From contig JANAVB010012151.1 of assembly GCA_029216955.1 (NCBI GenBank), forward strand, positions 107,501 through 171,500: 64,000 nt of DNA, read 5' to 3'. Below, in pieces: positions 34,358-45,014 of this stretch (within the stretch, counting starts at the first letter, position 1; each line of letters starts with the position of its first letter). Position numbers and translations under genes: made by a program. The notes beneath the pieces were generated by a model. It was not told the origin of the DNA. It searched no databases and saw only the letters and a list, made by a program, of their open reading frames with translations. Origin of the DNA: Iris pallida (Eukaryota > Streptophyta > Magnoliopsida > Asparagales > Iridaceae).

Positions 34358-36172
34358 ATGCTTGTATCATTGATCTGTCCTGGTCCTTTCCTTACTGTTC
34401 CCTATGTCGTCTTCTTCAGCGGCATTACTCCCGGACCTGCCAACCAGCCAGAGAAAGCTCGACAAGCACCCCAGCGCCAGGAAGATCAAGCTCAGCACTC
34501 TGGAGTAGCCTCCCGAGTTATGCTTTCCGGAGGCTCAGAACCTCCAGTTCAGGCAGCTCCGCCCGTTCAACCAGCTAGACAGGATGAGGGACCTTTGGTA
34601 GGACTTATCAGAGAACTGCTTGCATCCCAAGATCGTCGAGGCGACGCCTTGCACCAGGAAGTTCATGATGCACTAAACCGAGGAGGTCCCCAAGGGAATC
34701 AAGCGGCCAACAGTTTCAAGCGCTTGAACCCTCCCTTCTTTGACGGCAGTGAAGATGCGATTGCCGCGGACGCTTGGCTTCAGGATACCGAGGTGGTTCT
34801 AGAAGCAGCTAGGACACCTGAGAATGAGAAGGTGGCGGTGGTACGCCTACAGTTGTTAGACTTGGCTCGCGATTGGTGGGCAGCTCAGGCCATGGGGTTA
34901 GCGGCACCAGTCACTTGGGCGACGTTCACAGAGAGGTTCCAGACAAAGTACTTCGATGCGGTAGCACGGTACGACCTGCAGACCAGATTCTCCAACTTGA
35001 AGCAAGGAGGCAGGACGGTCGATGGCTATGCGACCGAGTTTTCCAGGCTGAGTAGGTTCGTCCCCACTTTGGTGGCGACCGAGTTCGATAGGGCTCAGCG
35101 ATTCCAGCAAAGGCTGCCCTTAGAGATATTTTTGGCGGTGGAGCAGTTCGAGCACCAGACGTTCGATGCAGTATTGAAGGCAGCAAGGAGGCATGAGTAT
35201 ACCTCCCGGAGAATTGTGGACAGGACCGGAGGCAGGAAGCGGTCCCATAACCAGATGCACCAATCATCAGCTCCAGCCCCGACAGCTAAGGGATTGACCA
35301 TTGGAACTCCGAGGCGGGCGGCCTCAGTGACGTCGGTTCAGCATTCGACCCCGACGTACCCGCAACAGCAGAAGCAGAAGCAGTCTTCCGCGGTGGGATG
35401 TTCTCATTGCGGGAAGCCGGGCCATGTAGTGGCAGAGTGTCGTAGGGCACAGGGATTGTGCCTGGCTTGTGGAGGAGCAGACCACCAGATAGGGACCTGC
35501 CCGAATAGGGGAGGTCCATCATCATCCAACCTTTCTAGTTCTTCGGTGAGAGGACCAGCCCCAGCTCCAGTTCAGCAACAGCAGCAGTACCCGAGGCCAT
35601 TGTTGCCACAGGCCCAGGCCTTTCAGCAGCAGAACCAGCAACAGATCACCCAGGCTCCAGCACAGAACCGACAGAGGGGTTTCCAACAGAGAGGACCCGC
35701 AGCTAGAGGTCAGGCTATGATGATGACCATGGAAGAAGAAGTTGCACCAGGTGAGGTAGTGGCAGGTACTATTCTCGTCAACACCTTTCCAGCATCTGTA
35801 TTATTTGATTCTGGTGCATCGCATTCATTCATGTCTGCACGATTCGCGACACGGATAGGGTTGGAGCCCGAGTCATTATCAGTGAGGCTCAATATACTTA
35901 CTGGTAATGGTCTTGTGGGAGTAGATCGAGTGTTTTCCTCGTGTCAAATCGTAGTTAGCGGTAAGGAGTTCCCCGCTAGATTCATAGAGTTTCCAATGGC
36001 AGACTATGATGTAGTCCTAGGCATGGATTGGTTGAGGAACTATTATGCTAGGATAGACTGCCATGCTGGCAGAGTTGTCTTTAGTATTCCCGGAGAGCCA
36101 GAGTTTTCATTTTCCAGAGGCACAGTAGAGCCATCTCCTCCAGTATTACGGATGGCAGTAGCAGCAGTGTAG
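34358..36172 (+). pseudogene. B gag and protease
   Basis: 604 codons. Conserved gag block (FDGSEDAIAADAWLQDTE), two zinc knuckles [14 protein letters not shown] and [14 protein letters not shown] (both intact), a Gln/Pro-rich stretch, then protease with [12 protein letters not shown] and [12 protein letters not shown]. Ends at TAG 36170-36172 where B' reads CAG ([12 protein letters not shown]), so the stop is a point mutation and RT follows in the same frame. Confidence 0.92.
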
Positions 36173-37423
36173 TTGCCCCGGATAGTTGAAGAGTTTCCAG
36201 ATGTCTTCCCAGAGGAACTTCCAGGGATGCCACCAGAGCGGGAGATCGAGTTCACCATTGACTTGATTCCCGGGACAGCACCAGTATCAGAGCGAGTCTA
36301 TAGAATGGCGCCTTCAGAGTTGGAGATTTTGTACAAGATGATTGAAGAACTCAGAACCAAGGGATTCATTCGTGCTAGTGGATCGCCTTGGGGAGCCCCG
36401 ATGCTTCTTGTGAAAAAGAAGGATGGTACGTCCAGGCTATATGTTGATTATCATACCTTGAACTCAGTGACAATCAAGAACAGATACCTTCTCCCGAGGA
36501 TAGATGACTTGTTTGATCAACTCAAAGGGGCTTCAATTTTCTCGAAGATAGACTTGCGGTCAGGATACCACCAGATCAGAGTCAGAGAGCAGGACATCCC
36601 GAAGACGGCGTTCAGATCTAGGTACGGGCATTGGGAGTTTCTAGTTATGCCCTTTGGAGCGACCAATGCGCCGGCAGTGTTCATGGACCTCATGAACCGT
36701 ATTTTCATGCCTTACTTGGATCAGTTTGTGATAGTGTTTCTTGATGACATCCTGGTCTATAGCAAGAGTGAAACAGAGCACGAGCAGCATCTCAGAATTG
36801 TCCTCCAGATTCTCAGAGAGCACCAGTTGTACGCCAAGTTCAGTAAATGCGAGTTCTGGCTCGATCGCATTTCTTACTTAGGTCACATCATTACCAGAGG
36901 AGGAGTGGAAGTGGATCCCCAGAAGATTGTGGCTATCGAGGCATGGCCAGTACCCATCTCAGTGGCAGAAGTTCGCAGCTTTCTTGGATTGGCCGGCTAC
37001 TACCGACGGTTCGTCTCTGATTTTGCAACGATTTTAGCGCCGATGACCCAGTTGACCCGCAAGGATGTGCCGTTCATTTGGACCACGGAATGTCAGGAAT
37101 CATTTGAGAAGTTGAAGCGAGGTTTGATAACGGCTCCCATTCTCACCCTTCCAGATGGGACCGGAGGATTCATAGTTTATTACGACGTTTCAGGCAGAGG
37201 ATTGGGATATGTTTTGATGCAGCATGGGAAGGTAATTGCTTATGCGTCACGTCAACTCCGTGATCATGAGAAGAATTACCCGACCCACAACTTGGAGCTA
37301 GCAGCAGTAGTGTTTGCACTTAAGTTGTGGAGGCACTACTTGTACGGAGACAGAGTGGAGATATTTACTGATCATAAGAGCCTGAAGTATGTTTTCATCC
37401 AGAAGGATCTTAATATGCGGTAG
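36173..37423 (+). pseudogene. B reverse transcriptase and RNase H
   Basis: In frame with gag-PR. RT motifs [41 protein letters not shown] and the catalytic [12 protein letters not shown] are present. RNase H reads [16 protein letters not shown], so the usual CDAS block is altered, though the aspartate remains. Ends at TAG 37421-37423, where B' continues with Gln ([10 protein letters not shown]). Confidence 0.92.
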
Positions 37424-39158
37424 AGAAGATGGCTCGAGCTACTGGTGGACTACGATGTGGATTTGTAGTATCATCCAGGGAAGGCCAACGTTGTAGCAGA
37501 TGCGTTGAGCCGGAGAGCCGAAGTTTATTTCCTGACGGCGCAACCAGAGCTATTGGCGGATCTTCAGAAGATGGGAATTGAAGTGGTTCTTCCTTCCAAT
37601 GTGGCCTTGATGGCCAGCCTACAGATTCAGTCCACCATAGTTGAGAGGATCCGGACAGCACAGTTAACAGATTCCAAGATTCAGCGGCTCAGAGCAGAGT
37701 GCGAGGCAGGAAGAAGGCCAGAGTTATGTATTCATGAGGATGGTACACTTCGACACGGCACGCGTCTTTGTGTACCCAGTGGAGATATCAGACAGGAAGT
37801 CATGGCAGAGGCTCACAGTTCGCAGTACTCCATTCACCCAGGCGGCACGAAGATGTACAGAGATATTCGTCAACACTTTTGTTGGAATGGTATGAAGAGG
37901 GAGATAGCCCGATATGTCTCTCGATGTTTGGTTTGCCAACAGATCAAGGCTGAACATCAGAGGCTAGCTGGACTTCTTCAACCTTTACCGATCCCAGAAT
38001 AGAAATGGGAGCACCTAACCATGGATTTCGTGACTGGGTTACCCAGATCTTCGACAGGCAGAGATGCTATTTGGGTCATTGTGGACAGGCTTACCAAGGT
38101 GGCACACTTTCTTCCATTTAGAGTTGGACAGTCGACGGCACAGTTAGCAGAGATGTATCTCAGGCAGATCGTCAGACTCCACGGAGTGCCAGTCTGCATA
38201 GTATCAGACAGGGATACGAGATTTACATCGCACTTCTGGCGCAGTCTTCATCAAAGTTTGGGGACTCGTCTCAAGTTCAGCTCAACGTATCATCCGCAGA
38301 CAGATGGGAAGTCAGAGCGTACTATACAAACTCTCGAAGTTATGTTGCGGTCGTGTACCCTTGACTTTGGTAGTTCGTGGGAGGATCACCTGCACCTGGT
38401 AGAATTCTCGTACAATAATAGTTTCCAGGCCAGTATCCAAATGGCACCCTTCGAGGCTCTGTATGGTAGGAAGTGCAGATCCCCGTTAGCATGAAACGAT
38501 GTCGGAGAGAGGCAGATGCTCGGTCCAGAACTGATTTCTTAGACGGTTGAAGTGGTCAGGAGAGTCAGAGATCACCTCCGAGTTGCTCAGGAGAGTCAGA
38601 GATCACCTCCGAGTTGCTCAGGATCGCCAGCGCCATTGGGCCGATGCTCATCGGCGTCCCTTAGAATTTGCCGTCGGCGACCATGTATTCCTTAGGATCT
38701 CGCCTACCCGCGGTGTCATTCATTTTGGCGTACGGAGAAAGCTTAGTCCTAGGTATATAGGGCCGTTCGATATTCTGGAGCGAGTAGGCGATGTGTCCTA
38801 TCGTCTCGCTCTTCCGCCGTCGCTAAGTGAGGTATATGATGTATTCCATGTATCCCAATTAAGACGGTACATCCCGGACCCGAGCCATATCCTAGATCAT
38901 TCGGAATTGGTTATTGGTACCAACCTTTTGTATGAGGAGTGGCCCATGTCTATATTGGACCGGAGAGAAAAGACGCTCAAGAACAAGACTATTAACTTAG
39001 TCCGTGTTGCTTGGGGTCATCACTCTCTAGGTGAGTCAACATGGGAGCGTGAGGACGACATCCGATCGCGATATCCCTACCTGTTTGACTCGAAAGGTAT
39101 AATGTCTTCCTTGTGCCTTACGCTTTCCCTTCCTTGCTTGCATTGTATGATTGTATGA
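37424..39158 (+). pseudogene. B integrase with chromodomain-like tail
   Basis: Same frame up to the duplication, but with further stops at 37466 (CAG to TAG), 38000 (Trp to TAG), 38492 (Trp to TGA) and 38540 (CAG to TAG). HHCC (SQYSIHPGGTKMYRD...CLVCQQIKAE), catalytic core ([33 protein letters not shown]) and the C-terminal domain VGDHVFLRISPTRG without an intron. A perfect 31-bp tandem duplication near 38561-38622 shifts the frame. The chromodomain-like tail SILDRREKTLKNKTINLVRVAWGHHS...RYPYLF follows. Confidence 0.92.
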
Positions 39159-39224
39159 TTGAACTGCTTAGTGTAGCTTGTCTGTGCCTAGTATAGCTTG
39201 TCGTGGCAATCTCTAGCTCCTTGA

Positions 39225-39264
39225 TTAAATTCCGAGGACGGAATTCTTTGAAGGTGGGTAGAGT
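39225..39264 (+). other. Polypurine tract and conserved box of B
   Basis: AAATTCCGAGGACGGAATTC followed by GAAGGTGGGTAGAGT directly before the 3' LTR at 39265. Confidence 0.8.
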
Positions 39265-41935
39265 TGTCACCCCCATTTCCTGTATTTCGTATTTATACTC
39301 GTAATTTGATTTTTGGCACGTATTTTTTTTCTCGACTTGCGGATTTTGGTTTCTCGTAAATAGGTTTGGACCATGGCTTGGTTTTATTTTATGGAATTGG
39401 TTTGGTTTGATTAGGTTTGGTTTAATATGAGTGGAACACTTTAACCTACACTCTACCCTCAACACAACACAACCACCCTCATTATATCTCCACCAAACTT
39501 TCTCTCTCCTCTTTACTCTCCATTAATTTTCTTCTTCTCCTTTCTCCACACACAACTCCCCAACCCATAGGCAAGTGCACCTTGCCAACAAATAAGCACC
39601 CAATTTTATTTGTCCATTTGATAGATTAGGACATGTAGATCAATATTAGAACTTGAAATTTTGTGATTTGAAGTCTCCATTGTTCTAGATCTAAGTTTTG
39701 ATTATTTTCGGAATTCCTTAGTTTTGATCTATTAAACTTTAATTTTTGCATATTTTGATGCTTCCATGTGGAAGAGAATTCAATTTTACTCAAGTTAGAA
39801 CTTTGAAAATCTAGATTTGGTTTTGATTTGATCAAGTTATGAAGAATTGAAGTTTTGAAGTTCTTGGAGTTCTTCTCGGGTTGGAGAAGCAGCCCTCTCG
39901 GCCTGCGCTCTTTAGCGCAAGGCCGATTGCGCAGCTCATCCTTTGGTGAACTGCGCACCTTCCTTCTCGGCCAGCGCCTTCATTGCGCATAGCCGATTGC
40001 GCCCGGCCTCTTGGGCTGGACCGCGCATCTCCCTTGGCGCACCAACCCCTGCGCAACCTGACTCATACGCAATCCACCCTGCGCAAGCCAGCCAAGCGCA
40101 ATCCACCTATGTGCAATCCATCTCTGCGTAACCAACTCCTGCGCAGTTCACTCTTGCGCAGTCTACCTTCTGCGCAATCCATCCATGCGCCATCTGCCCC
40201 TGCGCACTTGGCACCCTACACAACTGACACCTGCACAATCCAACTCCCTGACCCCTTGCGCAAACCATTGGCTCTTGGAGTTTTGGTTTTATTTCTTTAA
40301 GCTTGGCTCTTCTATAGTCCTATATATATATTGATATTTTATTAGGTATTTTACGTCCATTTTATATCCTTACGTCTTTTGTCATGAACTTGATTTTACT
40401 TAATATACTTGGAATGACCATTGTACATGGCCTGGTATGACAAGGAACTAGCATAGCACGACAGTGACCCGTAGTGGTGCACTCCTGATATGACCAATCT
40501 GACATGATAGTGGCCCGTCGTGGCGTACTCCTAACAAGCACCCTGACATGATTTATCTTGATAACTTGATAGTGGCCCGTGGCGGCGCACTCCTGACTTG
40601 ACTTGACTTGTAACTTGTAATTAACTCGTATAATCAACTTGACACCGTGGGTGTTCCTGCTTGCTTGTTTGTATAATCTACTTGTCTTGTCTTGCATCAT
40701 GTCTAGGACGCGACTTCCTGGGTACCACGGCCAGGGACTCGCGCTAAATTGGATTAGGCTAATTATTAGATCAAACTAGAACATGGAGAATTCCCAGTCA
40801 CAGGCAATCTCGTTATCTGGGCGCTTTAATGGACTTGTAGCTTGCCGACGAGTAGAGCACATTTCCAGCACACTGTCATGTGTTGCACCCTCTAAGTCAC
40901 CTAAGGGTACATTTGTCTCCCGGGCAATGTACCCACCTATAACTCTCAACCGCGGAAGGATAACTGGATAGTCTGCAGGGCTTGGGACTGGAATTCTCAC
41001 TTGCATCTTGTTAGTAATTAGGCTTGTGATAACCCTAGTTAGTTAAAGTAGTAAGCCGTAGTACTTGCTTGGCCGATTGTGAATGAATGGTGTCCAGCTC
41101 TGTCTAAGTCTTGTCTAGCCCCTGTACCTGGAACTCTTGATCATGATTATTTTACTTATCTCTAACGATAAATGGGTAGCGACAGTGAGCTATTCAGGCG
41201 AAGGGGTACAATCCCGGTCCTTGTTTGGTTTAAGGATTGTAACCTGGCTCCCGGAATGGTTCCACGTCCTTAGTCATTTATCGCCCTGTGTACTTTACTA
41301 CTTGTACTTTCCTTTTATTCTTTATGTTCTGATATGCTGGCTTTTGTTCTTATTTGTGGCCTCCTTTGTGGCACTTGCTCTTTCTGGGGTTTGACCCAGC
41401 TAGTTTTGTGTGGCCAGATTTCGAAGCAGCTCCCGAGGATCTACCAAGCTTCCAGCCCAATGGTGAACACTAGACGGAACCCGGGCTACGAGTGGGTTTT
41501 CCCTTTTTGTTTCACCCACTTATATGTAAATTTATTCTTTTGAGGCGTTTAGCCGACGAGCACCTGTTAGCTCGATGCACATTTACTTACTGTCTGCCTA
41601 CGGGCTGTAAACATGATTAACAAATCCTAGGGTTGATCATGTATGACTGAACTCTTGCTAGTCCCATCATTTTGTACGACTAGCTTCATGATCATCCAAT
41701 ATGTAATATTTGGGACGCCTTATATATATATATATATTTGATGTTCTAATATCTTGTAACTCTGTTAATTGCTTGAGATTGAGACAATAGGCTTGACCTT
41801 AAGAGACTACTGGCTTGTAGTAAACCCTCATATCTAGACAGCCGTGACCGTATAGTTGAGATGTATTCTATTTCAATATACGTAGCTGGCTATGTCTGCC
41901 CCCGTTCTCCAGTATTCTGGTTCTGGGGCGTGACA
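39265..41935 (+). repeat. B 3' LTR
   Basis: Complete LTR, 2671 bp, TGTCACCCCC to GGGGCGTGACA. GCGCA-rich array at about 39912-40262 and 62-bp units at about 40450-40615. Confidence 0.95.
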
Positions 41936-43410
41936 CTAATAGCATACGATACTGACACAAAGCTGTGGGAAGCCCCAGAATCAAAGAGTGCAAAAGCTGG
42001 AGTGGAGTCGAGAAGAACCGAACCTGCTATCAACTCCCCTACGGACTCTGCATCCTCAGCCGCCATGGCGAAAGCTCGCCCCTGTTGTCCACGCCGTGCC
42101 TACTGCTGGTGCTGGTAGAACCTCTACTGCTGGGTCTGCAGTGGCCCCTTCAGCTGTCCTGTTGGAGCCTTGGCTGCTCCAACTCCTCCTGGTACCGGAC
42201 GCATCGATGCCACTAGACAATCTCGCATCTGGTGGTCCGCTGATCCACACATCAAGCATCTACCGGGTCTCTTCCTGCACTCGTCCCACTTGTGCCCAGG
42301 CTTCTTACAGAAAGTACAACTAATAGCCTGCTACCTGGGTGCCTGCTGCCCTCTCTGCTGCTGATGCTACACCTGCTGAAGAGGTGCCCTGCCCTGCTGC
42401 TGATACTGCTGAACTGGCCTCTGCGGCTGATGATGCTGGAAGTGAGGCCTCTTGGCCTGTCCCTGACTGCTGCTACCACCCTGGAAGTCACGACCCCTCT
42501 TCTGCTTCAACCCTAGGTCGTCTTCCGTTGCCATAGCCCCAGAAAATATCTCCGCAAAAGTAGCATTCCGGTCGCTCTTAGTTAGCGACCGAACCTCTCT
42601 ATTCAAGCCTCGGCAAAACTTTCCCGCCTTCGTCTTCTCAGTCAAGTCATCTATGAAACGGGCCAATCTATAAAACTCTCCAGCATACTCAGCTACAATC
42701 TGGTTCCCCTGGACCAGACCCTCGAACTGTGCCTCGATAGCTCCCAAGGCCACATCAGGAAAGAACTGCTCCTTAAACAGCTCCTTGAACTGGGCCCAAG
42801 TCTGGCCCTCAACTCCCACCCTGGGATCTGTCTGATACCACAAACGGGCTAAGTCCTGCATCTGACTGCCCGCTGCCTCAATCTGGAGTCGAACTGGTAT
42901 CTCTGCCAGCCTGAATATCTCTTCGATATGCTTTATCTAGTCGTCTGCATAATAGATGCCCTCTGTGCCGAAGAACTCTTTGGGATGCATCTTCTGAAAG
43001 TCTTATATGTCCTTCTTCCTCCGACGGGGCTGCTGCTGGGTCCCCTGAGCAGTAACCAACTCTACAGTAGTACGAACCAGCTGGTGCGCCTCGTCTATTC
43101 CCTGGCAGAAATTGGCAGTCTGCCTCTGCTGCTGTTGCTGGTGGGACTCCAGAATCCTTTCCACGAAGGAGAAGAGATGTGCAGCATCTACCATTCCCGC
43201 AGGCGGAGGCTGCTGCAGTGGAAGAACCTTGGGAATCACAGGGCTCTGCCTCCTGGCTGGTGGAGGTGCTCCTTCAAAAGCTGCAGAGACACCGACTCCT
43301 GAGGGCTGCACTGGCCCTGCGGTACCGGAAGCTGGCTGCTGGATACGAGAGGTGGCAGACCCCTCTCTAGCGTCTCCCGTCCTGGGGCGATGCGATCTCG
43401 TCTCAACCAT
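41936..43410 (-). pseudogene. A1 gag and protease N-terminal part
   Basis: Resumes family A after insertion B. Read on the minus strand from MVETRSHRPRTGDAREGS (ATG at 43408-43410): a Gln-rich N-terminus, then the capsid block (LARLWYQTDPRVGVEGQTW...FKEQFFPDVA; 42367-42861), then zinc knuckles CTFCKKPGHKWDEC and CLMCGSADHQMRDC, and the protease start [11 protein letters not shown] before the break. Stops at 43003, 42937 and 42367, among others, break it. Those at 42937 and 42367 are shared with copy A2. Confidence 0.85.
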
Positions 43411-43624
43411 CCTGGAGACACAGATCAACAAGAAACAATTACTGAGAATGAGTCAAAATATCAAAGGAGGACAGTTTAAAATTCAAAGGAAGACAATAAG
43501 CAGCAAAATAGATATACGAAATCTGATACGGAGTTTTTCCTAGTGTGATTAAGTACCTTCAAAAAAATACTAATTCCTACTGCAGGCTGCAGCGATATTC
43601 GAGTTCGAATACCACTATATTTCC

Positions 43625-43657
43625 AACCTAGACCTGCATGGGCTACCACTAAAAACG
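43625..43657 (-). other. Candidate primer-binding region of A1
   Basis: Minus strand: LTR end CGTGACA, about nine bases, then TGGTAGCCCATGCAGGTC, one base different from family B at the same place. Confidence 0.45.
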
Positions 43658-43782
43658 TGTCACGACCCGCACCTTAGAGTAAGGGCACGAAACGTGGGTA
43701 CGTCCAGCCTACGTCGCAGTGTCGGCGGTAGAACGTTGTCCTAGGTCAATATCTAAACAATATAAAGGTACCTGTACAGTAT

Positions 43783-43990
43783 CACTACAAAAAAGTGTCT
43801 TTTTGGGACGATACTATAAGAAACACTAGTCTAAAAAGTCCTAAAAGTATAATTGTAGGGACGACTATATTTTTAGTAACAAACAGTTGTATTTTTTGGG
43901 GACAGATTGTGAAAATGGATCATTATTTAGGACTAATGGAAAGTTCTGTTCCAAATAATATATATTTCTGTCCCAAATAGGACGGCGGGA
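43783..43990. repeat. CACTA left terminal and subterminal repeats
   Basis: Terminal repeat plus several degenerate TTTGGGAC/AGTCCTAAA/TAGGGACGAC units in both orientations within 210 bp. Confidence 0.8.
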
Positions 43991-43999
43991 ATACCACAC

Positions 44000-44870
44000 A
44001 TTTGGCGGCAATTTCCAAAGTTATGGGGAGAAAGTTTACCTCCACGTGTTTTCTTCGTAACCGTTTGATCGGATGGATTAATCCAGACCGTCCATCCCAA
44101 AATCATTCACAACTTATTCACTATTTGATCAAAACCAACCTAAATATCTCTCTCTCCGATCAAAAACTTTGGCTGCTACTCTTCGACCTTTGCTCTCTCT
44201 CTCTCTCTCCGACCTTTTAACGGTGCTCCAAACCCTCTCTCTCTCTCTTCCCCTTATCGCCACTCCGACCCCGAGCCAAGCCTCCGCCACCACCGCCCTC
44301 ATCTCATCGACGCCACCACTCCAACCACCTCTCTCTCTCTTTCATTCATCATCGTGATAGATTCTGAGAATGACCACTAGGTAAGAAGTTGTTCTTCTTC
44401 TTCTATTTTTTCAATCGGATCGATCTGATGTTCATTTGGTCTAGATTTTGAATAGGAAAGGGGGTTTTGCTTAGACCATACAAGAAGAACTAATTAGGGC
44501 TCCATGGGATGAGACCTTACGGTTTGGTTATGGTAGGAAATTTGGCTAGGGTTCTACCGGCGATGCGCTTCTTTTTTCTTCTGTTGTGACTGCAGTTTCG
44601 ATTGTAAGTCTTCTTCTTCTTTTTGTATTTTGCCCTTCAATAAAGCTTGAGTTTTGCATCAGCAAACTTATAATGATGCTCGAAGCGAAGGCTTCATGAA
44701 CTTGTGTTAAGGTTTTTTGTACTGTATGGAGTATGGGAACTATGTAATATTGGGGTGACAAGAAACTGGTTGTAGTTTTGCTAGTTAAGATAATATTTTG
44801 GGTGGAGTATAACTCAGGTGATCTCGAGTTAAAGATCTACCAAAAAATATTTGTTTACCAGTAAGAGTGG
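44000..44870. other. CACTA interior, CT-rich leader-like region
   Basis: CT-rich segments near 44140-44340 and TTCTTCTT runs. It resembles a gene leader, but no protein similarity can be supported. Confidence 0.35.
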
Positions 44871-44917
44871 TCCCCTTCCAGATTTATCTATTAACAATGC
44901 ACATACGCAAGTCATTG

Positions 44918-45014
44918 GAAACTGTATCAGTATCGACCGTATCGGTATTGGATCGGGACATGCCAAACCGTATCAGTATCGGTTGTATCGGATCGGGTAT
45001 CGGTCGATACTTTA
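44918..45014. repeat. Degenerate GTATCGG/ACCGTATCAG repeats
   Basis: CTGTATCAGTATCGACCGTATCGG-like words recur about six times in 95 bp (GTATCAGTATCG at 44925 and 44972). Confidence 0.7.

Larger units (their letters stand above)
21207..41935 (+). mobile_element. Ty3/gypsy chromovirus B, inserted in A1 protease
   Basis: 20,729 bp including a nested B' copy; about 10.4 kb without it. It is flanked by CTAAT (21202-21206 and 41936-41940). LTRs are 21207-23584 plus 33937-34224 (5', split) and 39265-41935 (3'), about 2.67 kb each, TGTCACCCCC to GGGGCGTGACA. The internal region encodes gag with two zinc knuckles, protease, RT, RNase H and integrase with a chromodomain-like end. The copy is inactive: six in-frame stops and a 31-bp duplication in integrase. 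Confidence 0.95.

Noticed and set aside
44169..44357. Possible first exon of a captured gene in the CACTA element (MAATLRPLLSLSLS)
   Set aside because: Low-complexity CT-rich translation with no downstream exon that can be joined.
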